The translations under genes and the position numbers were made by a program. A stretch of DNA of 64,000 nucleotides from positions 32,031,742 to 32,095,741 of the forward strand of contig CM064873.1 in assembly GCA_032719365.1 (NCBI GenBank), written 5' to 3'. The notes below the pieces were generated by a model. The model saw nothing but the letters and a program-made list of their open reading frames with translations. It was not told the DNA's origin and searched no databases. Shown one piece after another: positions 1 to 11,198 of the stretch (its first letter is position 1; every line of letters begins with the position of its first letter). Source of the DNA: Prinsepia uniflora. Lineage: Eukaryota; Streptophyta; Magnoliopsida; Rosales; Rosaceae.

Positions 1-209
1 GAATGGACTAAAAAACAACCAAAGTATTATCAATTATGAGACGGGAAGGAACAAAAGCACTCTGAAACTCTTAAATGACCAAGGGCATCAGACCCTTCAA
101 CCGGTTCACAATAGTTTTAGCAATAATTTTATAAATTACCCAACATAAAGGAATGGGTAGGAAACCAGTTACCTTAGTAGGGCTGTCCACCATTGGAATG
201 AGGGAAATG
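1..209 (-). pseudogene. LINE (non-LTR) reverse transcriptase fragment
   Basis: Translation of the minus strand across this segment gives a continuous match to the fingers/palm start of plant L1-type LINE reverse transcriptase. It includes a VIYKIIAKTIVNRLK-like block followed by SAFVPSRLIIDNTLV, both typical of this family. Two in-frame stops (complements of 71-73 and 8-10) show it is dead. It runs off the left edge of the window and is cut at base 209 by the start of an inverted LTR. Known for the family: this domain reverse-transcribes LINE RNA at a nicked target. Only the fragment is visible here, so clade and length cannot be judged. Confidence 0.85.
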
Positions 210-1863
210 TGACAGGACCCCATCCAAAAACACAGGAATAATACACTCGGGCCCTACTCCCGTATGATAGAAATCTTGTCAGACAAGAGATACATATAAG
301 TTTCTCTGGTTCATGCCACCGCCTTCCAAGCCTCAATTTCCGTGCAACGGTTCTATAGGGTCACAAAACATGAAAACGTTTGAGTGGACAAAAAAAAATA
401 GTTTAAAAACATAATTTGAAAACATCCATCCCTTTTACCCTCCGTTTTCCAAAAGCATGCATGCATACAAAAAATCATTTCACTTCAATTAAAATGAGAC
501 ACAATTTATAATTCTCGAAATACATGAAAAGTCTTTCCAAGTCAAAAACCACATGAAACCATTCAAACCACTCATAAGTCAATGCAATCACTCATGTACA
601 ATGTCGCCTCACGTAAATCCACCCATAACCAACATAGCAACCACATAGAACCAAATCCATAGCTTACATCACCACAATGAAACACAATAACCCTTTCATC
701 ACCAATGCACAACATCAATCCTCAATACCACTGCATTACTAGCAGGCACATCACGTACTCGGGCTACAGAGTCCAGCTCGACGTCCGAGTAAAAACCGAC
801 TCAGAATACAAAGCTCAGCTCGATGTCTGAGTGGCAATCACATACTAGTCTCAAGATACAGAGCCCTGCTTGAACGTCTGAGACTACTCACAACAATATC
901 AAAGACATATCAACATGAAATCACATCAGGCATCATAACCACACATACATCATACATCACAAAGCATCACAACAATTACATACACTTAATCCATAACCAT
1001 CAATATCAAAGAACTCACATATAGCCAACTCATCATCAATATGCAAGCACAACATCAGTCATCACATCATAAAGGTACTATCGGTATAGGCCAACACATA
1101 CTCACCCAGGATTCGGAGCCCCATGCTCGACGTTCGAGTGACATCGACTCAGGATTCGAAGCCCTAGGCTCGACGTCTAAGTCACCAACACAATTCTAGT
1201 CTCGGGATTCGGAGCCCCAGACTCGACGTCTGAGACTCACATTCAAACTACATAATCTACACATCACTCATACTGAGAAGAACATGTTCACATCACAAAT
1301 CAATATCACACTTCATCACAACATATCACTTCATATATCACAATCCAAACCCACAATCAGAATCTCGGGCCTAAGCCCCAAACACGGCTTAAATGTCAGT
1401 TTTAAAAAACGTGGCATTAATGCACCTTTCGTAAAAACCGTCTAGAAATAATGTAAAAATCCGACATTCCAACATTATAACCTTTAAAATCTTAATTCAT
1501 ACCAAATCCCAAAAACACATTTGAATCGAGAATCAAATAGAATTTACATAAATCCTCGAAAAACCGTGCAATAAAATATTAATAAAATCATTGAAAATTC
1601 GATTAAACAGAATTCACATAAAAAAAATTAATTCCCGTAAGTATGAATGCATAAAAGTTTAGGGAAAGAAAGTCCACTCACACATATTCGTATCGCAAAG
1701 TTCCACTTTGCACATTTTTTTGTAATTTCGGGGAATCTCAAAACTTGTCAAAATTCTCATTTAAGGGTCACAAATCAACTCAAATAACTCTTATTTTAAT
1801 CCCATGACTTTTGGGATTTTTTAAAGTATTTAAAATGAACACTAAACCTTCGGATACCCCAAA
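210..1863 (-). repeat. LTR, minus strand, 5' part lost
   Basis: On the plus strand this begins TGACAGGACCCC, the complement of an LTR end (...CCTGTCA), and inserts into the LINE relic. It contains a GAGTGGAC motif near 386, a CATGCATGCAT run near 466, an array of CTCGACGT/GAGT-type short repeats at about 755-1235, and GTCCACTCAC near 1671. It then passes into the CCGAAGG/ACCCC segment shared by other LTRs and stops abruptly where a different LTR begins near 1864. No coding sequence is seen. Confidence 0.75.
755..1235. repeat. short-repeat array inside LTR
   Basis: Imperfect units built on GACTCGACGTCTGAG and GGATTCGGAGCCCC recur about seven times. Each can pair with itself (GACT/AGTC, CTCGACG/CGTTCGAG). 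This occupies the place where other LTR families in the window carry their own hairpin arrays. Confidence 0.6.
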
Positions 1864-2164
1864 CCTTTAAGAAAAAAATGACCATTTTGCCCCTGAGAAG
1901 TCAAATAGTTGACTTCTTGTTCTAGAGATCTTTTGAGAATTCTGAGAAGACCACTAAGTAGGTCTCAAGATTCTGAATTCATAAACAGGAGGTATGCCAA
2001 AATCGGAGGTTAGATGAGAAAGTTATGGGTCTAGGAGGTTCAATGGTGTTATGGTAATTTGGGTCAAAAGGGCAATTTGGTAATTTTGTAAAACCACATA
2101 TGAAACACATGAAAAAATCTAGAAAATTTTGGTTTTTTTCTCCCAATTCATTCCATCGACCTAC

Positions 2165-2186
2165 TTACTATATATATATATATAGG
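2165..2186. repeat. TA microsatellite in LTR
   Basis: A run of TA dinucleotides. The sister LTR has a longer run at 12682-12709, so the tract length differs between the two LTRs. Confidence 0.85.
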
Positions 2187-2549
2187 TGTGATGCATCAAA
2201 TAAGGGGGGAGATGAGGATCGGTGGGTGGTGAACAAAGGGAAGGAAAACCAAAAACCAGCCACCACCATGTGTAAGTAAGGACATGAAGAACGAAATAAA
2301 AGGAGAAACGTGAAGCCAAGGGAAAGTGGAAGAAGATGGTGGAGTCTAGGAAGAAGAGGAGGTGACACCATGAAAGGTTCAAAGGAACCCGTGAGGTAAG
2401 GTTTCAGTTCAGGGAAGGGTCTCCTCAGTGGTCATAGACGTTTCTGGAGGTCCTGTGACCTCCCTGGGTTAACGAGGAAGGATTTGGAGCGGAGAAATGG
2501 AAAAGATGACCTCTAGAAGCCATATCCGTCACCTGGGAAGGTGGAACCT

Positions 2550-2557
2550 TATAAAAG
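2550..2557 (+). promoter_or_regulatory. TATA box candidate in O1 LTR
   Basis: TATAAAAG, conserved in the sister LTR at 13074-13081. It is placed where a U3 promoter would be expected to give an R region upstream of the primer site. Function is inferred from sequence only. Confidence 0.45.
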
Positions 2558-3401
2558 AGTATGTATTTCTCATATCTTAGTTTATAGATCGATTCCTTAG
2601 CTTATTGGGATGAATTCTGATGTTTGGATCGCATAAAATGGTGATATAATGGCTGAGATAGTGTGGGGTTGATGTCGCAGGTCGGGCCGCCTGGGACCAG
2701 AGAATCGGGTTGACTCGACTGAGGTTGACGATGATTGTGCAGGCGCGTGACCTCACGCGTAGAAACCCCACGGTGGCGCGTGAGGGTGCTTGAGGCCGTT
2801 TTGGGAGGTCCGATCAACACGACATTTAATTCTTACATTTTTCTAGATTTAATGGTATAATTTGTAGGATTATTGGACGTTGTTCGGGTGCAAATCCAAA
2901 TATCATATGGTAAGTGTATATTTGGATTTTCTATATTTAATTCTTCATGATCCTTTAATTATGGAACCTAATGAATCATTATATTGTTTACTGAATAATT
3001 AAGGTAAATATAGAATTGGCCCACAAGAGTGTTGGAATGTTACTATGTCCATTGAATAACAAGTCTAACTAAATATAAAGAATTAGGAAGGACCATCAAG
3101 GGATTGTGTATAATTTACTATTCTAAGAGGGATTATTAGAATTATTATGTTATTTGATGCATATCGTTATGTTACCCAGTTCCTTAAGTTGTGAATAAGT
3201 ATGTGGGGATCCATATAGGTCACCAAGGGATTGTGTGTATTGGAAGTAATAAAAGAGGGCTTTGTAGAACGGCTACAAGTGTAACTAAAATAAGTGTAAC
3301 CATCAACGGGGAAGTGGGTAGAATGTGGGCAATATTCCCGTGAGGTGGATTTGTTTTGTTTAACTAAGGGTCCAAATTAATTAAAGGTAAGACGACCCCT
3401 T

Positions 3402-3423
3402 GTCTGACAAAGGGTTGTCAGAC
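3402..3423 (+). other. LTR 3'-proximal hairpin
   Basis: Arms GTCTGACAA (3402-3410) and TTGTCAGAC (3415-3423) pair perfectly over 9 bp around a 4-nt loop and are followed by GGGAGCA. The equivalent hairpin occurs in nearly every LTR of the window with different but matching arms. Confidence 0.7.
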
Positions 3424-3464
3424 GGGAGCATGATCAGTCTAGTTCTTTGGAATAGGTCCTATCA

Positions 3465-3654
3465 ACTTGATATCAGAGCCTAGGTTTCAAGGCTAGTAAA
3501 TGAATTATGTGACAATGATTTAGATTAAGGTTCGATTGTGACTCAAAATGATATTACGGAAAGTATTTGATAAACATGTTTATATTCGAAACCTTGGGCA
3601 AAAATCAATTTGAAACTTGGTTTGACTTGAGGTGAGGAATAAGATTGTGGTATA
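3465..3654 (+). mobile_element. O1 internal region, 5' leader
   Basis: Non-coding leader that follows the primer site. It is cut at 3654 by an inverted LTR; the internal region resumes near 11199. No gag sequence remains. Confidence 0.6.
3467..3480 (+). other. primer binding site (tRNA-iMet type)
   Basis: TTGATATCAGAGCC lies two bases after the LTR end. It matches the usual plant TGGTATCAGAGC site, complementary to the 3' end of initiator methionine tRNA, with one change (A for G). Confidence 0.75.
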
Positions 3655-6067
3655 TGACAGGACCTATCTTAAAAAGACTTTAATAACCATGCCTGGTCTT
3701 ACTCCCCTCTAACAAGTCAACTGAAGTTCCGAAAACACTCTCAGCACTTGCTAGACAAGGGATAGCCGTACTAATTTCTACTCATGCCTCCGCCTCATGA
3801 TTAGTCATGATCTGCATGCTACGACCTGAAGGGTCATCGAAAACAACATAAGTGTGAGTGACATAAATAACATCGTTTGAAAATACATTTAAAAAACAAG
3901 TCTTTTTCCCCTCCAGTTATAAAACATGCATGCATAGAATAAAATATGAACTACCAGATTTCAAATTATATCACATAGAAAACCGTGGGACCCAAAATTC
4001 ATATATTAAACCTGTGGCCCACATTTTTAGAAATCTGTTTCAACAAATCATGTAAACCATCTGGACATAACCATCAACATCAAACCAGTCACATGACCAT
4101 CAACAATAGTACTAGTCACCAGTACTCAATTATCAACCACAATAATCAAACAACATTACTCATAAGTGCATAGACATCAATCACAACATTCACAACATCA
4201 CAATCGATACTCAAATCTCAGGAATTACGCATCTAAGGCCACTTCGGGAAATAAACATCCGAGGTCTTTCTAGGAATTACACATCATGGTCTTCCCGGGA
4301 ATTACACATCTAGGCTTTCTGGGAATTACACATCCGGGGCGTTTCAGGAATTACGCATCCGAGCGCTCTCGGGAATTACACATCTGGGTTTTCCTAGGAA
4401 TTACACATCTGGGTTTTCCCAGGAATTACATATCTGGGCCACTGAACATAAACTCAAAACATTAGTTTCAAAACCATCATTGACTTAAAACCAAGTCAAA
4501 ACCATTTCCAACAGGATCTCAAGCCCGAAATATCATTTTCACGTAAATATGTGATATCATATTCGAAAATCATTAAGTAATCCATTAAATCATTCTTGAC
4601 TCACATTCCAAGTCAAAATACCATTTTCAAACTCGAGCCAAGCCCAAAACATCATTTTCACCATTCTCGTAAATCGTGTCCCAAAATCGATTATAAAGTC
4701 CAAAAAATCACCAAAAAATCATATCAAATTATCATCCAAATTATTGACACTCAAATCATGCAATAAATCATGGAAACATTAACTATGCATGAATAACGAT
4801 TTATAAAACAAATGCCCACTCACACACCGTCCATGCGGTCTGAATCCAAGCTGTACGCTCCCTCGTATATTCCAGGAATCACAAATCCTATAAAAAATCA
4901 TTACTAAGGGTCACTAACACCTCAAGTAACCTCACATTACAATCCCCAAATTTTTCGGGATAATATACTCCTTTAAAAACGTAACATAACACTTCGAACC
5001 CTCGAAACTATATCGAAACAGTGTCTGGTCGACTAGAAACCTGCGCCAAAATGTTCGTTACATCAATTACATTAAAAGTCATGATGACCATACCTCAATA
5101 ATCGTGCCCATGCGCTTCCATATGCCACTGCAAGCGGTTGCACGTGAAGCCCACGTGCCTACACTATTAATTATCTTCCGGACCCGTTTCCTCTACAAAC
5201 GGGCTATCTGGCCCGATTTCGACCGACTTCAATTCCAGCTAAATTCAACCAATTTATTGTTTGTAATCAATTAGAAACCATCCTAGGACTCTTATAAACA
5301 CATTTCCAAGTTCAATTTTACATTTACTTACCTCTAATTACTCGAATTTCAAACTCGAAATTCGAAGGTGTCGCAGGTACGTTCTGCAGGACTTCCTTAT
5401 CAATTCCCTTCATACTTGTGATGGTTTAGTTCATAACAACCTTAGAAAGCTTAAAAAATCCAATTCCAACAATCGCTGTTCAAGGATTTAAATTTGAATT
5501 TATGAAATTCTAAATTTGCTGGGTTTGAGCTTTCGGGTTTTTCTTCCTTTTTTCTTTCTTTTCTCTCGGGTTTTCTCTCTTAGTTCTCTCCCAATTCCTC
5601 TATTCTCTCTATTGTCTCTAGTATCTGGTGTGTAATCAACTAGAATGAGTTTTGGTTGTTCAAGTCTTTTTGTTTCCCCAATTTTATCTTCGACCCAAAT
5701 TTGAACAAACCCACTAATTCACAGCACATAAACGACCACGTGTTGCCATCAATCGAATTCCCATGGTGATAGATGTCACCAACTTGTAAATACATGCTGA
5801 CTCATCAAACCATGAAAAGACCATTTTGCCTTTCTAAACACAAATTACCAAAATGCACCTAGCCTTCCTAAACCCGTAACGAACTTGTTTGAACTCCGAT
5901 TATGGCATGCCGCCAATCTACGGACTCAGGACTCTGAGACCTACGAAACGGTCTTCATAGAAAGTCCAAACAATATTCCAAATAGAAAGTCAACATTTGG
6001 CCACATAACATAGGATTTTCTTTTCAAATTCTCGGAATTACCTTTTCCGAGTTTCCTGGTCATCACA
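3655..6067 (-). repeat. LTR, minus strand, inserted in O1
   Basis: It begins TGACAGGACC and ends GGTCATCACA (complement of TGTGATGACC). The body has TGAGTGAC near 3855, GCATGCATAG near 3928, a minisatellite at 4210-4440, and CCACTCAC near 4814. Its family member is the split copy at 15570-20175 (about 2.3 kb without its insert). It carries no coding sequence and no partner LTR was found, so it is a solo or truncated LTR. The left flank is GTATA; a clean target duplication is not visible. Confidence 0.75.
4210..4440. repeat. minisatellite with AGGAATTACACATC core
   Basis: About eight imperfect units of 26-33 bp built on GGAATTACACATC followed by a GG/CC-rich half. A shorter, diverged version is at 16015-16200 in the related LTR. 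Confidence 0.8.
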
Positions 6068-6182
6068 ATGTCAAGACCCAACCCTTCTCGGTCAGGACCC
6101 GAATAATCTAGCACGATATTGTCAGCTTTGGGCCTCCTTGCCCTTGCCCTCACGGTTTTGCTTTCAGGAGCTCACGGTGCAA

Positions 6183-6240
6183 CTTCCCAGGGGGTCACCC
6201 ATCATGGAATTGCACCAGCCTCAACTCGCTTAACTTGGGG
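6183..6240 (-). promoter_or_regulatory. 5S rRNA-derived segment in Cassandra 3' LTR
   Basis: On the minus strand it reads AAGTTAAGC (A-box of 5S genes) and then GATGGGTGACCCCCTGGGAAG, near-identical to the 5S C-box region. In Cassandra these derive from the RNA polymerase III internal promoter. The matches leave little doubt about origin; activity is not shown. Confidence 0.85.
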
Positions 6241-6587
6241 GTTCCAATCCCCTCCAAAGCCACATAAGCTCCCTAAAGGCCTCGTGCTAGATAGGTATGT
6301 GCCTACACCTTTAAGGGACACCACAATTCCCCTCCCAGACCATTCCACACTCGCAGGAATGTGGGATCATTCACTGTTCCCTCCAAGACATGGGTCTTAC
6401 AATCCACCCCCTTAGGGCCCAGCGTCCTCGCTGGCACACTTCCCAGTTGGGGTCGGGCTCTGATACCATTCTGTCAGTACCCAACCCTCCTCGGTCAGGA
6501 CCCGACTCATCTAGCACGATATTGTTTGCTTTGGGCCTCCTTGACCTTGCCTTCACAGTTTTTTTTTTCGGGAGCTCACAGTTCAAC

Positions 6588-6645
6588 TTCCCAGGGGGTT
6601 ACCCATCATGGAATTGCACCGGCCTCAACTCGCATAACTTTGGGG
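6588..6645 (-). promoter_or_regulatory. 5S rRNA-derived segment in Cassandra 5' LTR
   Basis: Same 5S-like block as in the other LTR, with changes in both boxes: AAGTTATGC for AAGTTAAGC, and GATGGGTAACC for GATGGGTGACC. Confidence 0.82.
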
Positions 6646-6817
6646 TTCCAATCCCCTCCAAAGCCACTTGAGCTCCCAAAAGGCCTTGTGCTAGATAGGT
6701 GTGTGCCTACACCTTTAACGCACACCAAAATTTCCCTCCCAGACCATTCCCCACTCGTAGGAATGTGGGATCGTTCACCGTTCCCTCCCAGACAAGGATC
6801 TGACAATTGGTCTTACA

Positions 6818-7823
6818 ATTGTGACGAGTGAGTGTCCGAGGTGATGGATTGATGTTCACCTGGTGACGGACGGTTGGGGTCTGAACCATGATTGGAGTGC
6901 GGACTGTAGTATGCGGTTGGCCGTTGCCTGAGTACAGTCTGTGAGCAGGCTGAGTAGGGCCTTGATGTTGATGTGATGTGGATGCACTGGTGTGTTGCGC
7001 ACGTTGGACGATGCGGTTGACCATGGTCAACCAGTATGTCGGAAATGTGTTGTAGATTGAATAGGGCCCTAGATGGACGTGAGTGGCGATTAGATTAGAT
7101 CTGATAGTGACAGTTTGGGAACTCGAGTAAGTAAAGATTTCAGCATGACACAATATACGATTTGGGGACTCCAGAACGAGTCGAGATCAGAGTAGAGCAG
7201 CGAAGCGCAGTGGAGCCGGGAGTTTTCGGCTGGTAACGAAGTCGTGACATATCGTGGTAATGGATTGATCGGTATCCAACGAGTTCAGATTGGTATGGAC
7301 TGATGGGACTCTAAGGAGAGTCAGTATGGGCATATGCTTGAATATGGTCTGCAAGGTGGGATTCGTGCCATCGTGATGGCAGGGTCTAGATGATGTTATC
7401 TGATTGGATACTGCGCTAGATGCCAGCTTGGATGTGTCAGCCCTTTGTGGGAATGCGTTTTTCAACCTGACGACTGTAGGATGGAACGTGTTAGAGTGGC
7501 AGGCTAAAAAGCCGTTTGAATGGCAGTTTGGTATTGCTGACCTGTCAAAGTGAGTGACAGGCGTGATCGACGAGTGTCGACATTCTGTCTCGAGTGAGAC
7601 GTACGAGCAGATGTGTAGTTCTCGAAAATGAATTGGAGCTTAGGAGGCTCCGATGACGGTACGTTCCAATGAGTACGGTATGTGTGTCAGAAGTGTACTG
7701 TTACACAGGTACTCTCTTGTGTGTACAATGACTCGAGTCGAGGGACATGGTTGGATTCCACAATTTGGTTGTTGAATCAGGTCGATTTGAATTTCGAGGA
7801 CGAAATTATTTCAGGGGGCAAGA
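6818..7823 (+). mobile_element. 3' end of an LTR element's internal region, non-coding
   Basis: About 1 kb of G/T-rich sequence with many stops in all frames. It ends in the conserved block AATTTCGAGGACGAAATT (7790-7807), then a purine tract TCAGGGGGCAAGA and the LTR start at 7824. The arrangement shows it is the 3' untranslated part of a plus-strand LTR element. Its 5' LTR, gag and pol are gone, replaced on the left by the inverted Cassandra. Confidence 0.65.
7790..7823 (+). other. pre-PPT hairpin and polypurine tract
   Basis: AATTTCG and CGAAATT are 7-bp inverted arms around AGGA, followed by the polypurine tract that would prime plus-strand DNA. The same block precedes the LTRs at 12363 and 50134. 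Confidence 0.7.
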
Positions 7824-9659
7824 TGGTAACGACCCATCCCGAATTATCAGGATTAATTAAGAATTAATGACGGATTAGCGAAGATAATTGGGGATTAGAC
7901 GAGGATTAACAGACTTTCAGGGCCAAATGACAAATTTGCCCCTAGAATGGGCGAAATGTTGAATCTTCGTTCAGGTGGTCAAATGGACATTGGCCGACGA
8001 CTGTGATGTATTTCGAAACGTCATGAGTTCATAGACAGGTGGTACGTACGATTCCGACGTTCGAGCAAGAAATTATGACGTTCGGAAGTTTGAGGGCATT
8101 TTGGTAATTTGGTTGAAAATGGGCAAATAGTTGACTTTTAATCAAGAGGTCCGATGGCCGAGGGCCTAGAACTGTTATGTAGATCAAGGCGATACGAATT
8201 CATAGACAGGCGGCAAGTCGAAATCGGACGTTCGACGAAGAAGTTTCAATTCACGGAAATTTCGAGGTACTATTCATGGAAGTACGTTTTACGAGGCAAA
8301 GGTGGACTTTTGTCTTGAGTGGGGTCCAGATCTTTTCCCTAGGCCCAATGGATGAGTGACAAGTGTCACCCATCCATTGCTTCCCTTACACCGATACATG
8401 CATATCCATCCCCCTTTCCTGTTCGATCATTCCACCAACTCGGAGAAACCTAGTGAACCCAAATCCATGCCCTTCCTAATCTGCATCCATCTGAGGCCAT
8501 GAGAGGAATTGAGGATGATGGAGAGGATGAGGAGACGGTGGCAGACGGCCAGCCGCCATGGAGGGCGGCGGATTGCACGGCCAAGGTAAAACCATTTCCC
8601 TAGTGTGTTCTGAATTTCAAATTTGGGTTTTGGACGTTAGGGAGCTTAGATGTTGACTAGGATGGATTTAGTGGATTGGTAGGAGGTCTAGGAGACGGTT
8701 TTGGAGGCTGAGGGCGGCTCAGGAAGCCGGGAACGGCGGCTGGAGGATTTTCGGTGGCTCCCCACCGAATTCCCATTTCGGCCAAGTTAGGCCAAATCGA
8801 TCCTCCCAACCTCTTTCTAGTGATCCTAGGAACCTATTAGAACCCTTAGGATGAAGCTTTGACCCCTAGAAGTACCCTAAACCTAGAATGGAAGTTTTGG
8901 TTCAATTTGGTTTTCCGAACCAATAGGTTTTAGGATTGGTTTCTAGGTTTTGAGGACATGGTTGGGTAGGAAATGAAGAGAGGAAGCCATAGGAGTTGGA
9001 ATGGACGAAAAATGGACAAGTTATGCCACTAAACCGGTCACACCGGTCCAGCTGGACCAGCTGGCCCAACCAAACCGGACTGGACTGGCTGCTAGAGGAC
9101 AGGGATGATCTGCAGTGCAGGGCACGTGGCTCCCAAGCACAGCCCTTTTCGGCGGCTTGTGAGCCATTCGATGGGGAAAGTTCCAACATGTAATTTCATC
9201 TATTCGATGTAACAAACATTTTGGGACTGGTTTCGAGTCAATCAGACATCGTTTCGATATAGTTTGGGACGTCCGAAGGTTTTGGTTCGCGTTTAAAAAT
9301 AGTTAAAAATTCGGGAAAATTACAAGGCTTTAGTGAGGGGTACTTAAGTAGTTAGTAATCCTCTAAATTAATTTGGACAGGTTCGGGAATCCCGGAGGCG
9401 ACGATTGGCCCGGGAGAGGCTTATGGCGCGCGTCTCGAGGCGTGACTTCGGACGGTCTGTGAGTGGACCTTTCTTTCTAAATTGATGCATGCATAAATAT
9501 TTTATAAGTGTTTTAATATATGTTTGGTGATGCCATGAGTGCATTTGTTTGTGGTAGCCTAGAATTTACGTATTTGCATGTATTTCGAGATTTCCAGTTT
9601 TATACGATGCTTGTACGTGCTAGGTTTTCAATGAGGGTTTAATGAATTAGGCTTGGATT

Positions 9660-10100
9660 TGGAAATATGAACTCGGGTATGAGACCCATTTTATTTACAA
9701 CTCTCGGACTTGGAGTCCATTTGATTTGACGAGGAATCAGACCGAGGGTCCATTTGAGTTATACGATCGAGCCGAGGGCCCCGTTGGTTTATAAATTCGA
9801 GTTTGAGGCCCCTTTGACTGTAGTATCGGGCTTGAGGCCCTATTGGTTATGAAATCGGGCTTGAGGCCCCGTTGATTTATGGTCTCGGGCTTATGTCCCA
9901 GTTATTCGTGATATCGGGGTTGAGGCCCTGTTGATTTTGAAATCGGGCTTGAGTCCCAGTTCGGTTTATGAAATGAGAATTCGGGCATGAGACCCTATTG
10001 AACTGCGGATTTAGGTCGAGGACTGTGAAAGTGAATTTGAATCAGATTCGAGGAATCCTATTGAGATGAATCAGGTATGAGACCCAGTTGAAATATGTTT
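9660..10100. repeat. GGGCTTGAGGCCC hairpin-unit array
   Basis: About a dozen 13-15 bp units separated by 20-30 bp, e.g. GGGCTTGAGGCCC, GGACTTGGAGTCC, GGGCTTATGTCCC and GGGCATGAGACCC. Outer bases of each unit are complementary (GGGC/GCCC, GGACT/AGTCC). Confidence 0.75.
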
Positions 10101-10509
10101 TGAGAAAGAAAGAAAGTATTTGAAATATACAAACCTTCCATATGATTTATATGGTCTCCTCCAGCCATCGACCTGGAGAGTCACGATCCACAGACCAGAA
10201 TGGGTATCCCCATAGGGATCCCGTTCTAGGAGTGGAAGTTATGATATGGTCCCGGACCAGATTCTGGAGAGATGTTCGGACTAGATCCAGAGATAGATCT
10301 CGGACTAGATCCAGAGATAGATCCTCCTAGATGGAGAATTCCTGGGCGAAGACTCGGAGTGAGACCCTGAGTAGTGTGCACACTAGTATAGATATGATGA
10401 ATCGTGACATATATCTGGGATGTGTTCCCTAGGGGCTGTGTGCCCCGAGTTGGCATCTTCTCGGAAGTTCCGCGGATGGGTTATACGTATGTCGATACGT
10501 ATGAGATTT

Positions 10510-10700
10510 ACAGAAAGTGATTTGGGGGCGGAGACCCCGTGTACCATGTTTTAGAAAGTGATTTGGGGCGGAGACCCCATATTCGATGTTTTGGAAATGG
10601 TTTGGGGCGGAGACCCCATATTGTATGTTTTGGTATTTCACTAAGAATGGTTTTGGGCTGAGACCCACGTATGTTGATTTGGGCTGAGTTCACACATGTA
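10510..10700. repeat. GGGGCGGAGACCCC unit array
   Basis: Three near-identical units of about 55 bp, each with GATTTGGGGCGGAGACCCC followed by TATGTTTTGG-type sequence, then two more diverged units. They lie just upstream of the second RY motif of this LTR. Confidence 0.75.
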
Positions 10701-11198
10701 TAGATTTACGGTTTTATTGTGATTTCGGGTCGGGGACCCATAAATGGATTTATGGTTCATGACAGTTTATGGGGACCGACATGAACTCTTGAAAGGTTTT
10801 TTTTTTTATGGGTCATGATAGTTTATGGGGACTAGGCATGAACCCTTGAAAGGTTCTGAGAATGTTTTCAAAGGGTTTTATGAACGTTTGATAAATGGTT
10901 TTTGAATGCATGCATATGCTTTTAGTGAAGGGCATAAATGTCTTATTGTGAAAATGTTTTAATGAAATGTTTATTTTGTCCACTCACAGTTTTCGTGGTT
11001 TTAATGCCCTTCAAGTTGATTGCGGATATGAGCTGTAGCAGAGATCGAGACATCACACTCCTCCTCCTACGATCCTGGTGTACTCTCGAAGCCCCGGTGA
11101 GGGCTAGAGACGAAATTTTCCCTGGTCTGACACTTCGTGTCATACGGGATCAAGCGCGTCCCACGTTAATCCCGGGGGATATGGGACGGGTCCTAACA

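Larger units (their letters stand above)
1864..3464 (+). repeat. 5' LTR of old Ty3/Gypsy-type element (element O1)
   Basis: It is closely similar to the LTR start at 12363 (shared run through the TATA repeat, the purine-rich leader and the TATAAAAG box), which identifies the pair. The first roughly 15 bp (TGTAACACCC...) are missing at the left junction. It ends GGTCCTATCA at 3464 and is followed two bases later by a tRNA-iMet-type primer site. A third copy of the family is the inverted solo LTR at 35402-36876. A perfect 9-bp hairpin lies at 3402-3423. Confidence 0.85.
6069..6817 (-). mobile_element. Cassandra TRIM, two LTRs
   Basis: A short non-coding retrotransposon on the minus strand. LTRs occupy 6069-6401 (3' LTR) and 6472-6817 (5' LTR), each reading TGTAAGACC to CTGACA-like ends. 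The 70-bp internal part holds a primer site (complement of 6459-6470, TGGTATCAGAGC) and a polypurine tract (complement of 6402-6414). Both LTRs include sequence close to plant 5S rRNA, the hallmark of Cassandra. Such elements rely on enzymes of other retrotransposons. No target duplication is found: the left flank is CACAA and the right flank ATTGT. Confidence 0.92.
7824..11198 (+). repeat. long LTR (3.4 kb), 3' LTR of a degraded element
   Basis: It starts TGGTAACGACCC (TGTAACGACCC in relatives) just after a polypurine tract and ends GGTCCTAACA. Internal landmarks are a diverged TGATGT/ACGTCA pair near 8003-8024, GTGAGTGGAC at 9459-9468, an RY motif at 9485-9494, short hairpin arrays at 9660-10100 and 10510-10700, a second RY motif at 10906-10915, GTCCACTCAC at 10978-10987 and a terminal hairpin at 11125-11145. 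Plus-strand relatives are at 23905, 52994 and 53700-55126. No gene is present; short open frames are by chance. Confidence 0.85.

Noticed and set aside
5500..5640. Pyrimidine-rich CT tracts as host promoter or 5' UTR
   Set aside because: The same tract occurs at the same place in other LTR copies (e.g. 19600-19710, 23100-23230); it is the LTR leader on the other strand.
6119..6831. Open frames of 98, 156 and 93 codons on the plus strand
   Set aside because: They lie within the Cassandra TRIM, whose LTR structure, primer site and 5S match explain the sequence fully.
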